From Babesia bovis T2Bo (Eukaryota; Apicomplexa; Aconoidasida; Piroplasmida; Babesiidae), in assembly GCF_000165395.2 (NCBI RefSeq), contig NC_067396.1, forward strand, positions 496,001 to 560,000: a stretch of DNA of 64,000 bases, written 5' to 3'. Every line of letters begins with the position of its first letter. Position 1 is the first letter of the stretch. Shown here one piece after another: positions 10,136-23,141 of this stretch. The translations under genes were made by a program, and so were the position numbers. The notes under the pieces were generated by a model that saw nothing but the letters and a program-made list of their open reading frames with translations, made no database searches and was not told where the DNA came from.

Positions 10136-13100
10136 ATGTCAACTGATCCGCCCTCGGTTCCTCAGGTTCTAGATATCACACAATGGAGCGACAGAAAGAA
10201 ATTCGACGCAGAAGTACAACACATATTGCTACAGTTCGAGAAGCCAAAAGAATGGGCAGACTTGATGAATTGCTTGATAAAGCTCCATAAAAGCATATTA
10301 CAGTCTCCAATATGTGAAATTCCACAAAAGGAAATAATATGCAAAAGACTGGCTCAATGCCTCAATCCCCAACTTCCCAGTGGTATCCATGTCAGAGCTC
10401 TCGAGGTTTACAGTTCTATATTGCAAAAGGTCGGCCCTGAAGGGCTCGCTCAAAACCTTGCACTATTTAGTAGCGGTTTGTTCCCCTTTTTTACGTATAG
10501 TTCATCATCGGTAAGGCCAATTTTCCTTAATATCATTGAACAATTCTACATACCTCTAGGCAAAAAACTTCTCCCATGCTTGATAGGGTTATTAATATGC
10601 ATTCTGCCGGGATTGGATGATAATAAATCAGAGAGCTACGAACATGTATATAAAGTGCTCGAACAGATCAGCGACTGCGTTTCCGAAAAAAGTTATATGC
10701 GAGCATTGTGGGTAATTTTGCTCAACGCAAGTAAAATTCGTATGTCGACGCTTACAGTGATTGCCAATAAACTGGCACCAGGACTCCCAATGCTACCACC
10801 TGAAAGAGTGGAAATATTAGTACCGCATAGGCATGTACTTGTGATGAAAAGTCTAGAAGCAACCACAGAAGATGAATCACTATTGGTCTTAAGGGAGATG
10901 ATCAATATGCTAATCAAGCATTTCCCGATGGACTCCGATATACTAAGTGATGAGGACAAGTCAGTGTTATGCAGACAGTGCCTTAAGTTGCTCACAAAGA
11001 GAAATTGGTCCCTTAACAGAAGATTGTATCATTGGATATTTAATGCCACCAATGACTTTAACACTTCCCCGGAATCGTTGGATTTGACATATTTCACCAA
11101 GTATACCAAGGATAATTTGATTTCGGCCATCAAAGACTTGCTGATGGCCAAGGGTAAGGACCTCGAAGAAGTCTTGATCCCAATCAAGATCATCGTAACT
11201 TTCATCACTGATGCAGACCTCAAGGGAGTGACGGATAAGCTCATGCCCAAACTATGTATACCCATTTTGAAGTATATATGCAAGGAACACGAAGAAGAGG
11301 AATGGAGAGCAAACATAGTCGAAAGCACAAGGCTCATATTCGACACCAGTCTAACACCAACCAACGTTATATTCGAGTCGATAGTGGATGAATATAATGC
11401 CTGTGCCAGTTCACCGCTTGCAAGCTGTTCCAGTGTTTGGCACGACCTACTAGAACTAAGCAGCGTTTACCTGGATGAAATATGTACTAAACTCTGCCTA
11501 GAGGATGTGCTCTGCGGTCTTTTCATGTTGGTTAATAACGCATTGGACCATTTGCATAAACTTAAAATCGAAAATGATCTGGCAGTCATCGACCATATAA
11601 TCATGTATATATCCACTATATTCTCAAGATTGGAAGCTATCATAAGGGGTGAAGGAAATCTTATGAACTTCGCAGATACCATAAAACTTGACGAAGATGC
11701 GGGTAAAAAGATAAACATGGTTGTGGATTACCAAAGCAAGTGTAATACTTATATATGTCGTTATTTAGGCAACCTTTACACAGATTCCCTTACCCATTTT
11801 GAGCAGCAGGCACATGAACTGTCGGTTTACGAATATAAAATCATAGATGCGTTGAATAAACTGGCTGTGAGATTTGTTGCCCTAGATGGATATATGTCAG
11901 TGGTTCCTGTAACGAAAGGTTTCAACAAACATCAGGTATACACAGATGCGATCGATGGAGCTAAGGATATAGTGAATAGTAATGTACTTCCAGTCCCGTC
12001 ATTGGATGAAACAACTGAATGCGAATCTTACCGGCTTAGGATGCTGTTTATAAGTGACCCAGATTCACGTACCGTAAGTATTAACGATGATGCTTCTGGG
12101 ACAAAGAATGACCCTGAAGTCGAATCGGGATTCAAATTGAGTAAATGGATGGAAGCCTTACTCAAGTGCACCACGTCCAGCAATGCGCAGCTGTTCTGCC
12201 GAGGGATAAGGACATTCATAGAGCTCCTGAGCTTGTCAAATAAACGCGACATGTATCATTATGTAGAAACGAATGGGGAGCATGTTCAATGTATAATAGA
12301 AAAATTGTGGAATTCATTGGATGAAACCTATGCAGCCAGCCATTCCGAAATTGTGTTGCTTCTTATACAATTCAATCGCACAATGCCGCTTTCAAGAGTT
12401 GAAGCAGAAAAGATTATAATAAAAGATCTTACATCCCTGTCAACCGATGTCAAAGTTACCGCCATGCTCAGATTTGGTGTACTCTGGAGATATGGGTATA
12501 TTCACGCCCCCGAAGAAGAGTTGTTCCCCGAGGCTCTAGGATGTATCCTGGACAACGTGGAAGAAGCCGATCCTAAATTGAGGTATTATTCCTGTGCGTT
12601 CTTATCCGAATCTGTTGCCATTCTGCCGAATCTAATAAATCCAATCCTAAGAGCATTGGTCGCATTTGATAAGTTTGACCCTGCTTCATACAGTTCATAC
12701 ATTGTTGACATTCTGAGGAGATTTCGCCATCTGTCGTACATCGTTAGCCGTGAAGGTCCTATGCTGCTTGATTTGATGCAAAGGTGCCAAGCTCCTCCCC
12801 AACTTATCGAGCTTGTTCAGGGCACAGATATTTACGAAACAATGCTAAGCTCGATTGCGTCATCCAAGAATATTGAAAGCAGTGATGAAAATCTGAATAA
12901 GGTATCGGTAACAAGCCAGATGAGAATGAAAAGTGCCGCCTCGATGGATACAAAGCCTAGTGAGCCTTTTGTAGCATTCCCAGTACTGAAGGATCCAAAG
13001 GGTATATCTTATGAAGATATGTGCATATATGATTATGTGGATTTGATAGTTGTGCTTACACTTAAATATATATGTCTGGATGTAGATGTATCCTCGCTTC

Positions 13101-16100
13101 TCAACTTTACGACTTTTGAAGGGTTGCTAGATTACGCAAACGGATCAATGGAGCAACCGATTAATTCGAATCATGCCTTTCACGAGAATACAATGCTATT
13201 TAGATGTACAGCCATTGATTTCATGAAGCTCTTTCTGTCCACCATACAACCAACAAGCAGGGCTAAGGAAGTTGCGTGCCTAGTTTCTAGACCTTTACTT
13301 TTTGTCCTGTACCATTTCCACCTAAAGGATGAAGCTATTATCCAAACACAATTGTTGTACTTGCTCAAGGTTGTAATGGATCGTTGCCACGTCGACTCCC
13401 AATCGGTTAGTGAAATGACTTTAGCATTGATAGATGCTGCCAAAACACTCTCCAAACAGCCTGTTCAACACAAGGTCATACGTAATAGGATCAATGACGT
13501 TGCAACACCCATATCAAAGGCACAGGAACTAGATATTGACAATATGGATTGTACAGATATTGAACGAGAGGATGTTGCAGCAAGATTCATTATGGGTACG
13601 CCAGAAACTAAAAACTGGCAGAAATACAAAGAACTGCCGGGAGCGTTCATGCTATCGCCAGCTGAAGCTACTTCAATAAGGGACTATTCTGCTCGTGATA
13701 TTCTGGATGTTGAACGAAGAGACACGCTGGATGTAAAATCATGTTTACTCTCTAGGATTTACATTTTAAATGTAATTGCAATAAAGCGGTGCCATGTAGG
13801 CAAGCTTAAAAAACTATCAGAGGAGCCATTCTTTAGTGAAATATTGGAATCGTGTATACGCAACACAGGGAAGTCAAGTAAACCTCACTTGTTGCAGTCG
13901 TACCTGGATTTCTCGTTATATACACTAAAATACATTACCGGTGCTGAATCGATCAGGTATTCAGCGGCATTCATTTCGCACTTTTGCAATCATCTTAACC
14001 AAGGTAAAGAAACTACAAATATATCTGCTATATCGCAATATCTCAAAGCTATGATCGTGCTTTTGCGGCATATTACAAGTGAAGTGGCTAATTGCCGAAT
14101 AGATTTGAAATGCAGTGATAGATTCAACTACGAAGGTGATTTGCCACCATGTAGCCTATCGTCAATTCTTAGTCTAGCGGCTAATGGTCTTGCAAACCAT
14201 GAAACGAATGACTCCGCAAGGCAGTTGTTCGGTTTTGGTAATAAGCACAAGTGCACTAGTGCAACAATAAAGGATCCAATAAAACTTGAAATATCACAGG
14301 TAGTTAAACTGTGCATCCAATGTCTACTTTGGGTAAAAACTGAAAACAATCTGGATATAGTTAACAGGACACGTGGGCTGAGTCATGCAGATACCGTAAT
14401 TACTGAACCTTCCCAGATGTCTTCCATCTATTTTACTGGTGAGACCAATCCGTCAGAATCCATCAGGTTGGATATCGTAATGGCTATCCAAAATATATAC
14501 CATGAAATTTTATACGGATTCAGGTTTCTTTTCGAGCTACTCCCATATCACTTTACTGAAGGATGCTTAATCCTGTGGGATGAAGCGGAAAATACAAGTG
14601 CCACCCGAGAATTGAAATTGGAAATGATACGGTGCTTGAGCGCTGTGCCACAATTCTCAAGGCACAAGATGATAACATACATTGTAGACATGTTGGAACC
14701 GTTTGCTAAATCTTCAAAGTACAAGGTTGTAAAGGGGTACCAACTGCTAAGTGCTAATGTGAGGGATAACTCCGTATGTGAATTCATATATGCATTGACA
14801 GACGTGCAATTTACATCCAAAAAGGATGTGGAGAGTACTTGGGAGGTTATAAAGCGATATTTGTCTTTTGTTTTGAGCTACCCTAGGCAGCCCATGGTCT
14901 TGCTTTGGGTATTCCACATCATCATTAACTTTGATAAAACGCACCCTACGACCAATGCTAATGCCATAGAAAAACTGATGAAGAAGTGCCTGAGTGAGCT
15001 GATGTATGCCTTGATTTATCAGAGTGTTGGAATGTATATGCACAAGGTTTGCCAGTGGCTGGCACCAGGTCTATATGATTTGGAACCGCCATTGCCACCA
15101 CATGTCTACATCATCAACAAGTATTACCACGATAGAGTCAATCCTAAGGATTCTATACTGAATTTAAGTGGATATACCACTGGGTTGGGAGCTATAAAAC
15201 ACAATCCAGAAGCAAACCCAATTGATCGTCAAGAATGTGCCAGCATAAACACACTGTCTCAATTGGTTATATTCAGTCACGAAACTGTACAACTAAGTAG
15301 GAGAACGGCAGTGGCAAACGTTTTCTTCCATGTGCTCTGTAACAGTTTGGGTTCGTATATTTTGCCAACGTTGCAACAAAAGACGGAGCAGCCACTAGAG
15401 CATCGTTACCTTGTTTTGTTGCTGCTGAGGCACCTGCCGTTCAAGCTGTATGAAGGATCACTGCACTGTATAAAGCGTTCAGTCATTGATTTCATCAATG
15501 CCTCGTACTTCTTCAAAAATGATCGCAGAGGATTGAGATGTACCGCCAAAATATTCAGATTGGTTGCTGATGATGACTGTAGAGGTACTGTGGATAGACT
15601 CAACAAATTGGATCAGTACACATGCCCGCCTCATAGCTCTGTATTCACTAGCAAGACAATCGATATACAGTCTCGTATAAAGTACCTCAAGAGGTTGGCA
15701 TTCGTTTTATACGCATGCCGCAGTGATACCTTTGCTATGCACATCGCAACCATCATAGAGCGACTCACGGAAAATTTCCGAGCTTATGATGATGATAATC
15801 TAAGGGCAAAAACGTTTTTGGTTATGCGCGTATTGCTAATCAAAATGTCACAAAAGCATTTAACCGTTTTATGGCCCGTACTTTTGTCTGAACTTATCAA
15901 GGTGTTCGATAGGGAGAATAGAGCATTATCAAACCATACCTCTATAAGTAACCTCAATGCAATGGTTAGGAACGATTCGACTATTAACGTTCAACACACG
16001 AGTGATACCAAGACATCGGCTATCCCAAACAGGTATATTCTGCTCAGGGAAGCATTAAAAATCATTGACTTCGCCTACGCTCTCCGATTAAATGACTTCT

Positions 16101-16552
16101 TAATCTATCAGTGGATGTTCATAAACGATCGGACAGATGCCGAATTTTCGGGAAAACAAGATGAAGGAGAAAAGGATACCTTCGAGTTTATGCCATTCCT
16201 CATGATAGTGGAACAAAAGTACCCAGACGAAGTTAAACAATACCTACGTAGTGATATGGACATTAAAATGAGGAAGTTAATGGATGAGATGAATGTTCAA
16301 GATACAGCTTTTGGCAACACAATAGAACTCGATAATGCTCTGACCTCAATTGGTACACTAATGACAAAGGATAATCACGGGTTGAATAACACAACGAATA
16401 CTCAAGATTCCTCAGACAAAAGGAAGCTAACGCAAGAACTAATTGACATATCGATCGAAAACGAACTTCTAGAAACAAACAAAGATGAAACAGACCTGGA
16501 AATGGAACTCAACATTTATCAAATATGCAAAATGTACAGGAAGGTCATATAA
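10136..16552 (+). CDS. DOP1: Dopey family protein (DOP1), endosome-Golgi traffic
   Basis: A single-exon frame of 2138 residues, close to the expected size for Dopey proteins. Residues about 12-320 match the Dopey N-terminal domain: the DRKKFDAEVQHILLQFEK start, the LIKLHKSIL helix, and the segment LPSGIHVRALEVYSSILQKVGPEGLA. The remainder is a long helical-repeat scaffold without a catalytic motif; the C-terminal 150 residues are acidic and probably unstructured. In yeast and animals Dop1 works with Mon2 and the flippase Neo1 in retrograde endosome-to-Golgi traffic and organelle positioning; the same role here is inferred. It lies 90 bp before the GCN5 frame. The absence of introns is notable beside the intron-rich neighbours. 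Confidence 0.88.
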   Translation: MSTDPPSVPQVLDITQWSDRKKFDAEVQHILLQFEKPKEWADLMNCLIKLHKSILQSPICEIPQKEIICKRLAQCLNPQLPSGIHVRALEVYSSILQKVGPEGLAQNLALFSSGLFPFFTYSSSSVRPIFLNIIEQFYIPLGKKLLPCLIGLLICILPGLDDNKSESYEHVYKVLEQISDCVSEKSYMRALWVILLNASKIRMSTLTVIANKLAPGLPMLPPERVEILVPHRHVLVMKSLEATTEDESLLVLREMINMLIKHFPMDSDILSDEDKSVLCRQCLKLLTKRNWSLNRRLYHWIFNATNDFNTSPESLDLTYFTKYTKDNLISAIKDLLMAKGKDLEEVLIPIKIIVTFITDADLKGVTDKLMPKLCIPILKYICKEHEEEEWRANIVESTRLIFDTSLTPTNVIFESIVDEYNACASSPLASCSSVWHDLLELSSVYLDEICTKLCLEDVLCGLFMLVNNALDHLHKLKIENDLAVIDHIIMYISTIFSRLEAIIRGEGNLMNFADTIKLDEDAGKKINMVVDYQSKCNTYICRYLGNLYTDSLTHFEQQAHELSVYEYKIIDALNKLAVRFVALDGYMSVVPVTKGFNKHQVYTDAIDGAKDIVNSNVLPVPSLDETTECESYRLRMLFISDPDSRTVSINDDASGTKNDPEVESGFKLSKWMEALLKCTTSSNAQLFCRGIRTFIELLSLSNKRDMYHYVETNGEHVQCIIEKLWNSLDETYAASHSEIVLLLIQFNRTMPLSRVEAEKIIIKDLTSLSTDVKVTAMLRFGVLWRYGYIHAPEEELFPEALGCILDNVEEADPKLRYYSCAFLSESVAILPNLINPILRALVAFDKFDPASYSSYIVDILRRFRHLSYIVSREGPMLLDLMQRCQAPPQLIELVQGTDIYETMLSSIASSKNIESSDENLNKVSVTSQMRMKSAASMDTKPSEPFVAFPVLKDPKGISYEDMCIYDYVDLIVVLTLKYICLDVDVSSLLNFTTFEGLLDYANGSMEQPINSNHAFHENTMLFRCTAIDFMKLFLSTIQPTSRAKEVACLVSRPLLFVLYHFHLKDEAIIQTQLLYLLKVVMDRCHVDSQSVSEMTLALIDAAKTLSKQPVQHKVIRNRINDVATPISKAQELDIDNMDCTDIEREDVAARFIMGTPETKNWQKYKELPGAFMLSPAEATSIRDYSARDILDVERRDTLDVKSCLLSRIYILNVIAIKRCHVGKLKKLSEEPFFSEILESCIRNTGKSSKPHLLQSYLDFSLYTLKYITGAESIRYSAAFISHFCNHLNQGKETTNISAISQYLKAMIVLLRHITSEVANCRIDLKCSDRFNYEGDLPPCSLSSILSLAANGLANHETNDSARQLFGFGNKHKCTSATIKDPIKLEISQVVKLCIQCLLWVKTENNLDIVNRTRGLSHADTVITEPSQMSSIYFTGETNPSESIRLDIVMAIQNIYHEILYGFRFLFELLPYHFTEGCLILWDEAENTSATRELKLEMIRCLSAVPQFSRHKMITYIVDMLEPFAKSSKYKVVKGYQLLSANVRDNSVCEFIYALTDVQFTSKKDVESTWEVIKRYLSFVLSYPRQPMVLLWVFHIIINFDKTHPTTNANAIEKLMKKCLSELMYALIYQSVGMYMHKVCQWLAPGLYDLEPPLPPHVYIINKYYHDRVNPKDSILNLSGYTTGLGAIKHNPEANPIDRQECASINTLSQLVIFSHETVQLSRRTAVANVFFHVLCNSLGSYILPTLQQKTEQPLEHRYLVLLLLRHLPFKLYEGSLHCIKRSVIDFINASYFFKNDRRGLRCTAKIFRLVADDDCRGTVDRLNKLDQYTCPPHSSVFTSKTIDIQSRIKYLKRLAFVLYACRSDTFAMHIATIIERLTENFRAYDDDNLRAKTFLVMRVLLIKMSQKHLTVLWPVLLSELIKVFDRENRALSNHTSISNLNAMVRNDSTINVQHTSDTKTSAIPNRYILLREALKIIDFAYALRLNDFLIYQWMFINDRTDAEFSGKQDEGEKDTFEFMPFLMIVEQKYPDEVKQYLRSDMDIKMRKLMDEMNVQDTAFGNTIELDNALTSIGTLMTKDNHGLNNTTNTQDSSDKRKLTQELIDISIENELLETNKDETDLEMELNIYQICKMYRKVI

Positions 16553-16633
16553 TAACTAAGTAACTTTATAATCATTAAGATTTCTCACTATAATTGGGTG
16601 TGCATATCTACCTGGCGCGTCGTGAGGCGATAA

Positions 16634-18652
<2,019 letters not shown>

Positions 18653-18738
18653 ATTTAATCGTGCATACAACTAACAATTGTGTAGTACCGTTGCTAGCAC
18701 ATAGTTGTGTATTAAGAACGATATTATATATCTCATCG

Positions 18739-19525
18739 TCATTCTAGACGTATCTTATCTCCCGGTGCGAAAGCCGGCATGCCCCGATATGGGCAGTTTG
18801 CGCAACGAAAGGCATCACCAAGATAGCACTTGCCACAGCTTGAAGTTGGCCCATCAGCGTTAACCGTTGATTCCTTTGCATCGGTATTAACACGTTCAGC
18901 GCGTCCACAATTGCAATTTGCACATGGTCTAGGTTTAGTGTCACATGATTCAGCTGCTGGAGCAGAGGGAATGTAGTCGTCCAAAGAAACGACTTTTAGA
19001 GTACCTCGAGTCAGTGAACGTTGTGCAGGAGCCCAATTGGGCCGTTTACCAACAATCCACTTAAAATTATTGTGCTCGAAAAACGTCAGTTCCACGAATC
19101 CTGTGTACATACACTCCTTCTTAACGACATTTTCCTGTAAATTTATAACAAAGTGTATATCAACATACATTTGGATTAGAATGGGGAAGAATTATAACGA
19201 TAGTGCCATTGGGTGTTAAAGCTTCATGTAACTTTTCTAAAAGCGGTGACGCATCTGACCCGGTTCTGCAAAATGTGGAATCGGTAGCCAGTACCACATG
19301 GTCATAAGTACAAGGTTTATTGCCATATTCAAACACAGCTGAAATGCTCATATAATCGTAATCTTTTTTAGACAACTCCAAACGAGTAACTGATGGAAAA
19401 AGTACACTGTCTAGTTTCAGCAAAGATGAAGTAATCGAAGAATACTTGCTAAGAAATGAGCTAAAACGAACATGCTTCTCCATGTCTTCTCTATTAGCGC
19501 CAACAGCCAATATACGGAACGCCAT
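18739..19525 (-). CDS. DRE2: Anamorsin / Dre2, cytosolic Fe-S cluster assembly protein
   Basis: Two exons, 19169..19525 and 18739..19134, join in phase across a 34-nt intron to give 250 residues. The N-terminal 120 residues form the degenerate methyltransferase-like domain. The C-terminal half carries both iron-sulfur motifs: [17 protein letters not shown] for the [2Fe-2S] cluster and the twin CX2C motif [15 protein letters not shown] with the invariant FAPGDKIRL ending. Dre2 receives electrons from Tah18 and supplies the cytosolic assembly (CIA) machinery. The upstream in-frame Met codons of the longer frame precede the conserved MAFRILAVG start, which I prefer. It is divergent from GlyRS with 241 bp between the two starts. 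Confidence 0.93.
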
Positions 19526-19766
19526 TTTCACATGTAAATATAACGTAAGGGGTAACACAACACACTAAGTCCGTGAATCGTGATGGATCACAACACTGCA
19601 AAAATATCACTACAAATTTATGTATTATGTAATGTGTGTATAATTAAGAAAGTAAACTTTTGTCTACTGGATATAACGTCGCTGGGAATCATCTTCAACC
19701 CAACTGCGAGTAGACTGAAACAAAGAGTATTGCATTGTGTTATAACGGCTAATAATTGCAACCTTC

Positions 19767-21968
19767 ATGGTAAATATCAAATCTTTTTGTGCCATTTGTG
19801 TTGTTTGTGCTTCTACAAAACATTATGTTAAAGGTGTCTCGAGAACAAACTTCGGATTTGTTTATCACACCATAACCGCAAAAAATGATTTAGAAATACC
19901 TAAATCTTCCCTATATCATTCGTACAGAGATATTTCTATATATAAAAACTCGCAAAATACGTCAAACTGTTTGCATTCCCAAAGGAATTTTTCGACTGTG
20001 CAACACCAAACAATTCGGGATATAACCATGGATTCCAAATCGCTTGTCGACTTGTTAAAAGCAAATAAAGCTTCATGTGAAAATCTGCTCAAAAGAAGGT
20101 TCTTCTACGCCAATTCTTTTGATATATATGGAGGAGCAGCTGGACTGTACGACTACGGCCCGCCGGGATGTGCTTTAAAGGTAGAGCTAGAAAATCTATG
20201 GCGTCAACATTTCGTTATATTTGACGAAATGCTAGAGGTGTCTTGCCCATGCATCACTCCATATGCTGTCCTTAAAGCGTCAGGACACATAGATAGGTTT
20301 ACAGATCTCATGGTAACAGACGTAGTTAATGGTGAATGCTATAGAGCTGATAAGTACCTTGAAGATGTAATCGATTCTGTAATTAGTACTCTGAAAGGTA
20401 AAACAGTGGCGGATAATGTAAATGCAAAAAACACTGCGTTGCTGAATCTAGGTTGTGATGAATTAGAAAAGATACGGAATCTACTCGGTAATATGTCACT
20501 TGATGATGTTGAGAATTTTATACGGGAAAACAACATCACATCGCCAATCGGGAATGAACTTTCGAAACCGTACCCATTTAACCTCATGTTCGAAACCACT
20601 ATAGGACCAAAGAGTCGTCAAAAGGGAGGAATTAATTCTGTAGTCTACCTCAGGCCAGAGACAGCTCAAGGTATCTTTGTGAATTTTGCAAAATTATTGG
20701 AATCTAATGGTGGCAAGATGCCTTTAGCAGCCGCCCAGATTGGATTGGGGTTTAGGAATGAAATCAGTCCAAGAAATGGTCTACTAAGGGTTCGTGAATT
20801 CTTAATGGCCGAAGTAGAATACTTCGTGCACCCGAAAAACAAAACACATGCGAGGTATGATGAATTTAAACATATTATCCTAAGCCTCTTACCGAAAGAC
20901 GTACAGGAAAAAGGTGAATCAAACTTAATACGCATTAGTGTAGAGGATGCAGTAAACCGAGGTATAATTGCTAACGAGGCATTGGGATACTTCCTTGCAA
21001 GGACATCCTTGTTTCTAGAAAAGTGTGGTATTTTTAACGAGGGACTGCGCTTCCGACAGCATATGTCCGACGAAATGGCACATTATGCGTGTGATTGTTG
21101 GGATGCTGAAATCCTAACGTCGTATGGATGGATCGAAGTAGTAGGACATGCAGACAGAATGGCATACGATTTACAGGCACATTCAAAAGCGACAAATATT
21201 CAATTGAACGCTAGTCAACGATATCCAGAACCCATTACCGTTGACAAGGTTGTGCCAAATTATAATAGGTCATTAATTGGAAAGACATTCAAGGACAAAC
21301 ATGTCATGCTACTCGAAATATTGAATAATATGGCTCATCCAGAGGCCATGAAACTCGAAGAGGAGCTTAGTGCCACAGGAATGACGACGATAAAGGCGGC
21401 AGATGGGCATGTGTTCGAAGTAACAAGAGAAATGTTATCTTTCAAGTCTGTTAAAGCAGTTGTGTGTGAGGAAACGTTCACACCGGCCGTTATTGAGCCT
21501 TCATTCGGTATAGGAAGACTTATATTTTGTATTTTGGAACACTCATATAGAGTTAGACCTGCACAGGATCAACAAGAAGAGCGCACGTATATCGCTATAA
21601 AGCCCATGCTAGCACCCATTAAATGCTGCTTGCTACCTTTGTCGTCAAAAGATGTATTCCAACCCATGATATCCAAGATTCAAAATAACTTGGACGGCGT
21701 TGGGTTGTCATACAAGATTGATTGCACAGGCGCATCAATTGGGAAGAGATATGCAAGAATGGACGAAATTGGTATACCATACGCTATTACTGTTGATTTC
21801 CAATCCCTGAATGACGGAACGGTAACCGTAAGAGAACGGGATTCTATGCAGCAAGTACGAATAGATGTAGAAATGGTGTGTTGTCTAATTTCTGATCTGC
21901 TCAGGGCTAGAACCACTTGGGAAGACGTTGTCAAAAAACATTCCCTATTCATCCAGCAAGAAGTTTAG
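19767..21968 (+). CDS. GRS1: Glycyl-tRNA synthetase (eukaryotic alpha2 type), two candidate starts
   Basis: A single-exon frame of 733 residues. Class II motifs are present: FRNEISPRNGLLRVREF (motif 2 region), the glycine-binding REFLMAEVEYF segment, and FGIGRL (motif 3). The start of the catalytic core, RRFFYANSFDIYGGAAGLYDYGPPG, and the C-terminal anticodon-binding domain (about 610-730) are intact. The first 87 residues precede a second Met (20028, in an ACCATGG context) and look like a leader: a hydrophobic/Cys stretch, then basic and Ser/Thr-rich residues. Initiation at 20028 would give a cytosolic enzyme and at 19767 an organelle form, so one gene may serve two compartments (inference). 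It converges with the DNL zinc-finger gene with only 5 bp between the stops. Confidence 0.95.
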   Translation: MVNIKSFCAICVVCASTKHYVKGVSRTNFGFVYHTITAKNDLEIPKSSLYHSYRDISIYKNSQNTSNCLHSQRNFSTVQHQTIRDITMDSKSLVDLLKANKASCENLLKRRFFYANSFDIYGGAAGLYDYGPPGCALKVELENLWRQHFVIFDEMLEVSCPCITPYAVLKASGHIDRFTDLMVTDVVNGECYRADKYLEDVIDSVISTLKGKTVADNVNAKNTALLNLGCDELEKIRNLLGNMSLDDVENFIRENNITSPIGNELSKPYPFNLMFETTIGPKSRQKGGINSVVYLRPETAQGIFVNFAKLLESNGGKMPLAAAQIGLGFRNEISPRNGLLRVREFLMAEVEYFVHPKNKTHARYDEFKHIILSLLPKDVQEKGESNLIRISVEDAVNRGIIANEALGYFLARTSLFLEKCGIFNEGLRFRQHMSDEMAHYACDCWDAEILTSYGWIEVVGHADRMAYDLQAHSKATNIQLNASQRYPEPITVDKVVPNYNRSLIGKTFKDKHVMLLEILNNMAHPEAMKLEEELSATGMTTIKAADGHVFEVTREMLSFKSVKAVVCEETFTPAVIEPSFGIGRLIFCILEHSYRVRPAQDQQEERTYIAIKPMLAPIKCCLLPLSSKDVFQPMISKIQNNLDGVGLSYKIDCTGASIGKRYARMDEIGIPYAITVDFQSLNDGTVTVRERDSMQQVRIDVEMVCCLISDLLRARTTWEDVVKKHSLFIQQEV

Positions 21969-21973
21969 ACCAT

Positions 21974-22537
21974 TCAATCAAAATGTTTGGTACCTTTCAG
22001 ACTCTCCATTATTTTAATGTCTTCTTCCGGTATATCCTCCCCTTTAACAATTACAGAAATACATGTGTATACATACCTAGTTCGGCCTTATGTATATTCT
22101 CTCCATTACGAAGCAGTATGTCCTCTATATTCTCCTTCGTATCACCAAACCAACCTAATTGGTCAGATATTAAATGCACTGTAAACGATTTTTCCACAAT
22201 CGAAGAGACCTACAGTTACTGCATCCTGAACATTTGACATATACAATACCAAAGTTATATGCCTTCTGTATGATGTCGACGAAACGTTGCCCAAACTAAC
22301 CTTGGAAAATGATTTAGCACTCCTCAAGGAACAGATTTTGCACGTGAAGATGGCAATTAGCCTATCAGAACCCGGTTTGGCTATAGGTAATTGAGAAGTA
22401 CGCCCCAAAATAGGGGTATTTGAATCACCGGAAGAATAAAATCGTTTTAACCCTAAAGGTTTAAATTGTTTCACTAACAATCGGTGCGATATATCTATTA
22501 TGTTTCGATGTGTCCAACGTATTACTCGGGCCATCAT
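21974..22537 (-). CDS. DNL-type zinc finger protein (Zim17/Hep1), mitochondrial Hsp70 escort
   Basis: Four exons, 22301..22537, 22214..22265, 22077..22178 and 21974..22041, join in phase through three 35-nt introns to give 152 residues. The zinc site is two CXXC pairs: FTCKICSLRS in exon 1 and VKCSGCSN at the end of exon 2. Exon 3 supplies the diagnostic HLISDQLGWF (HLIADNLGWF in relatives). The ~50-residue basic N-terminus (ARVIRWTHRN, KRFYSS) is a good mitochondrial presequence. The protein keeps mitochondrial Hsp70 soluble. Reading through the introns destroys the DNL motif, so the splicing is strongly supported. Start Met1 or Met2. Confidence 0.9.
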
Positions 22538-23141
22538 AGATTAATGTAACATATATATATATATATCCGATAGTACACTAACCCCTTATGAGTTTTTTGT
22601 TAGGGAAACATGTGTAATCAGCGAATGTGTGGTAGTGGTTAACAGGGAAAGAGGTATTGGACGCTGTATGGCTTGGCAGAAGCACCTGTAACAACATTCT
22701 AGTAATATGTTTGTTAGGAAGACTAATCATAATATTTATCTTCCTGTACGTAGGACGTGATGCTATTTTGAGGGGGAATGTACTGTAAATGTTTGTGTGT
22801 TGTAACACACCATCTAACGTTGTTTTGTTATAGATCATTTTTAGTTACAGGTCGCGCATTAGTTACGAGAAATACTAAATTATATGGTGATGTTCTCGCT
22901 GTTCATGACTAATATCATTTATCGTAAAAATTGTGGAATAATTGCATCTAACTCATAACAAACGGTGTGTTTCAAACCTCCTACACGTGTAAACTCCACA
23001 AAACCTTCCGATGTAGCAACTACATATGTAATTTAATTGTGATGCAATGATGATGCTTAGAATATAATAACTTTGTTGTATCGGATGTGCTGTGTAACGA
23101 GGGTAGAGCTCCTCTAGTAGACACCGTTGAGTGATGATAAA
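22538..23141. other. Divergent intergenic region between Zim17 and the claspin-like gene
   Basis: About 600 bp, AT-rich, with a short (AT)n run at 22551-22566 just upstream of the Zim17 start. No gene or structured RNA is evident. It must contain both promoters. Confidence 0.5.

Noticed and set aside
22551..22566. (AT)n microsatellite as a possible feature
   Set aside because: Short and ordinary for this AT-rich intergenic DNA.
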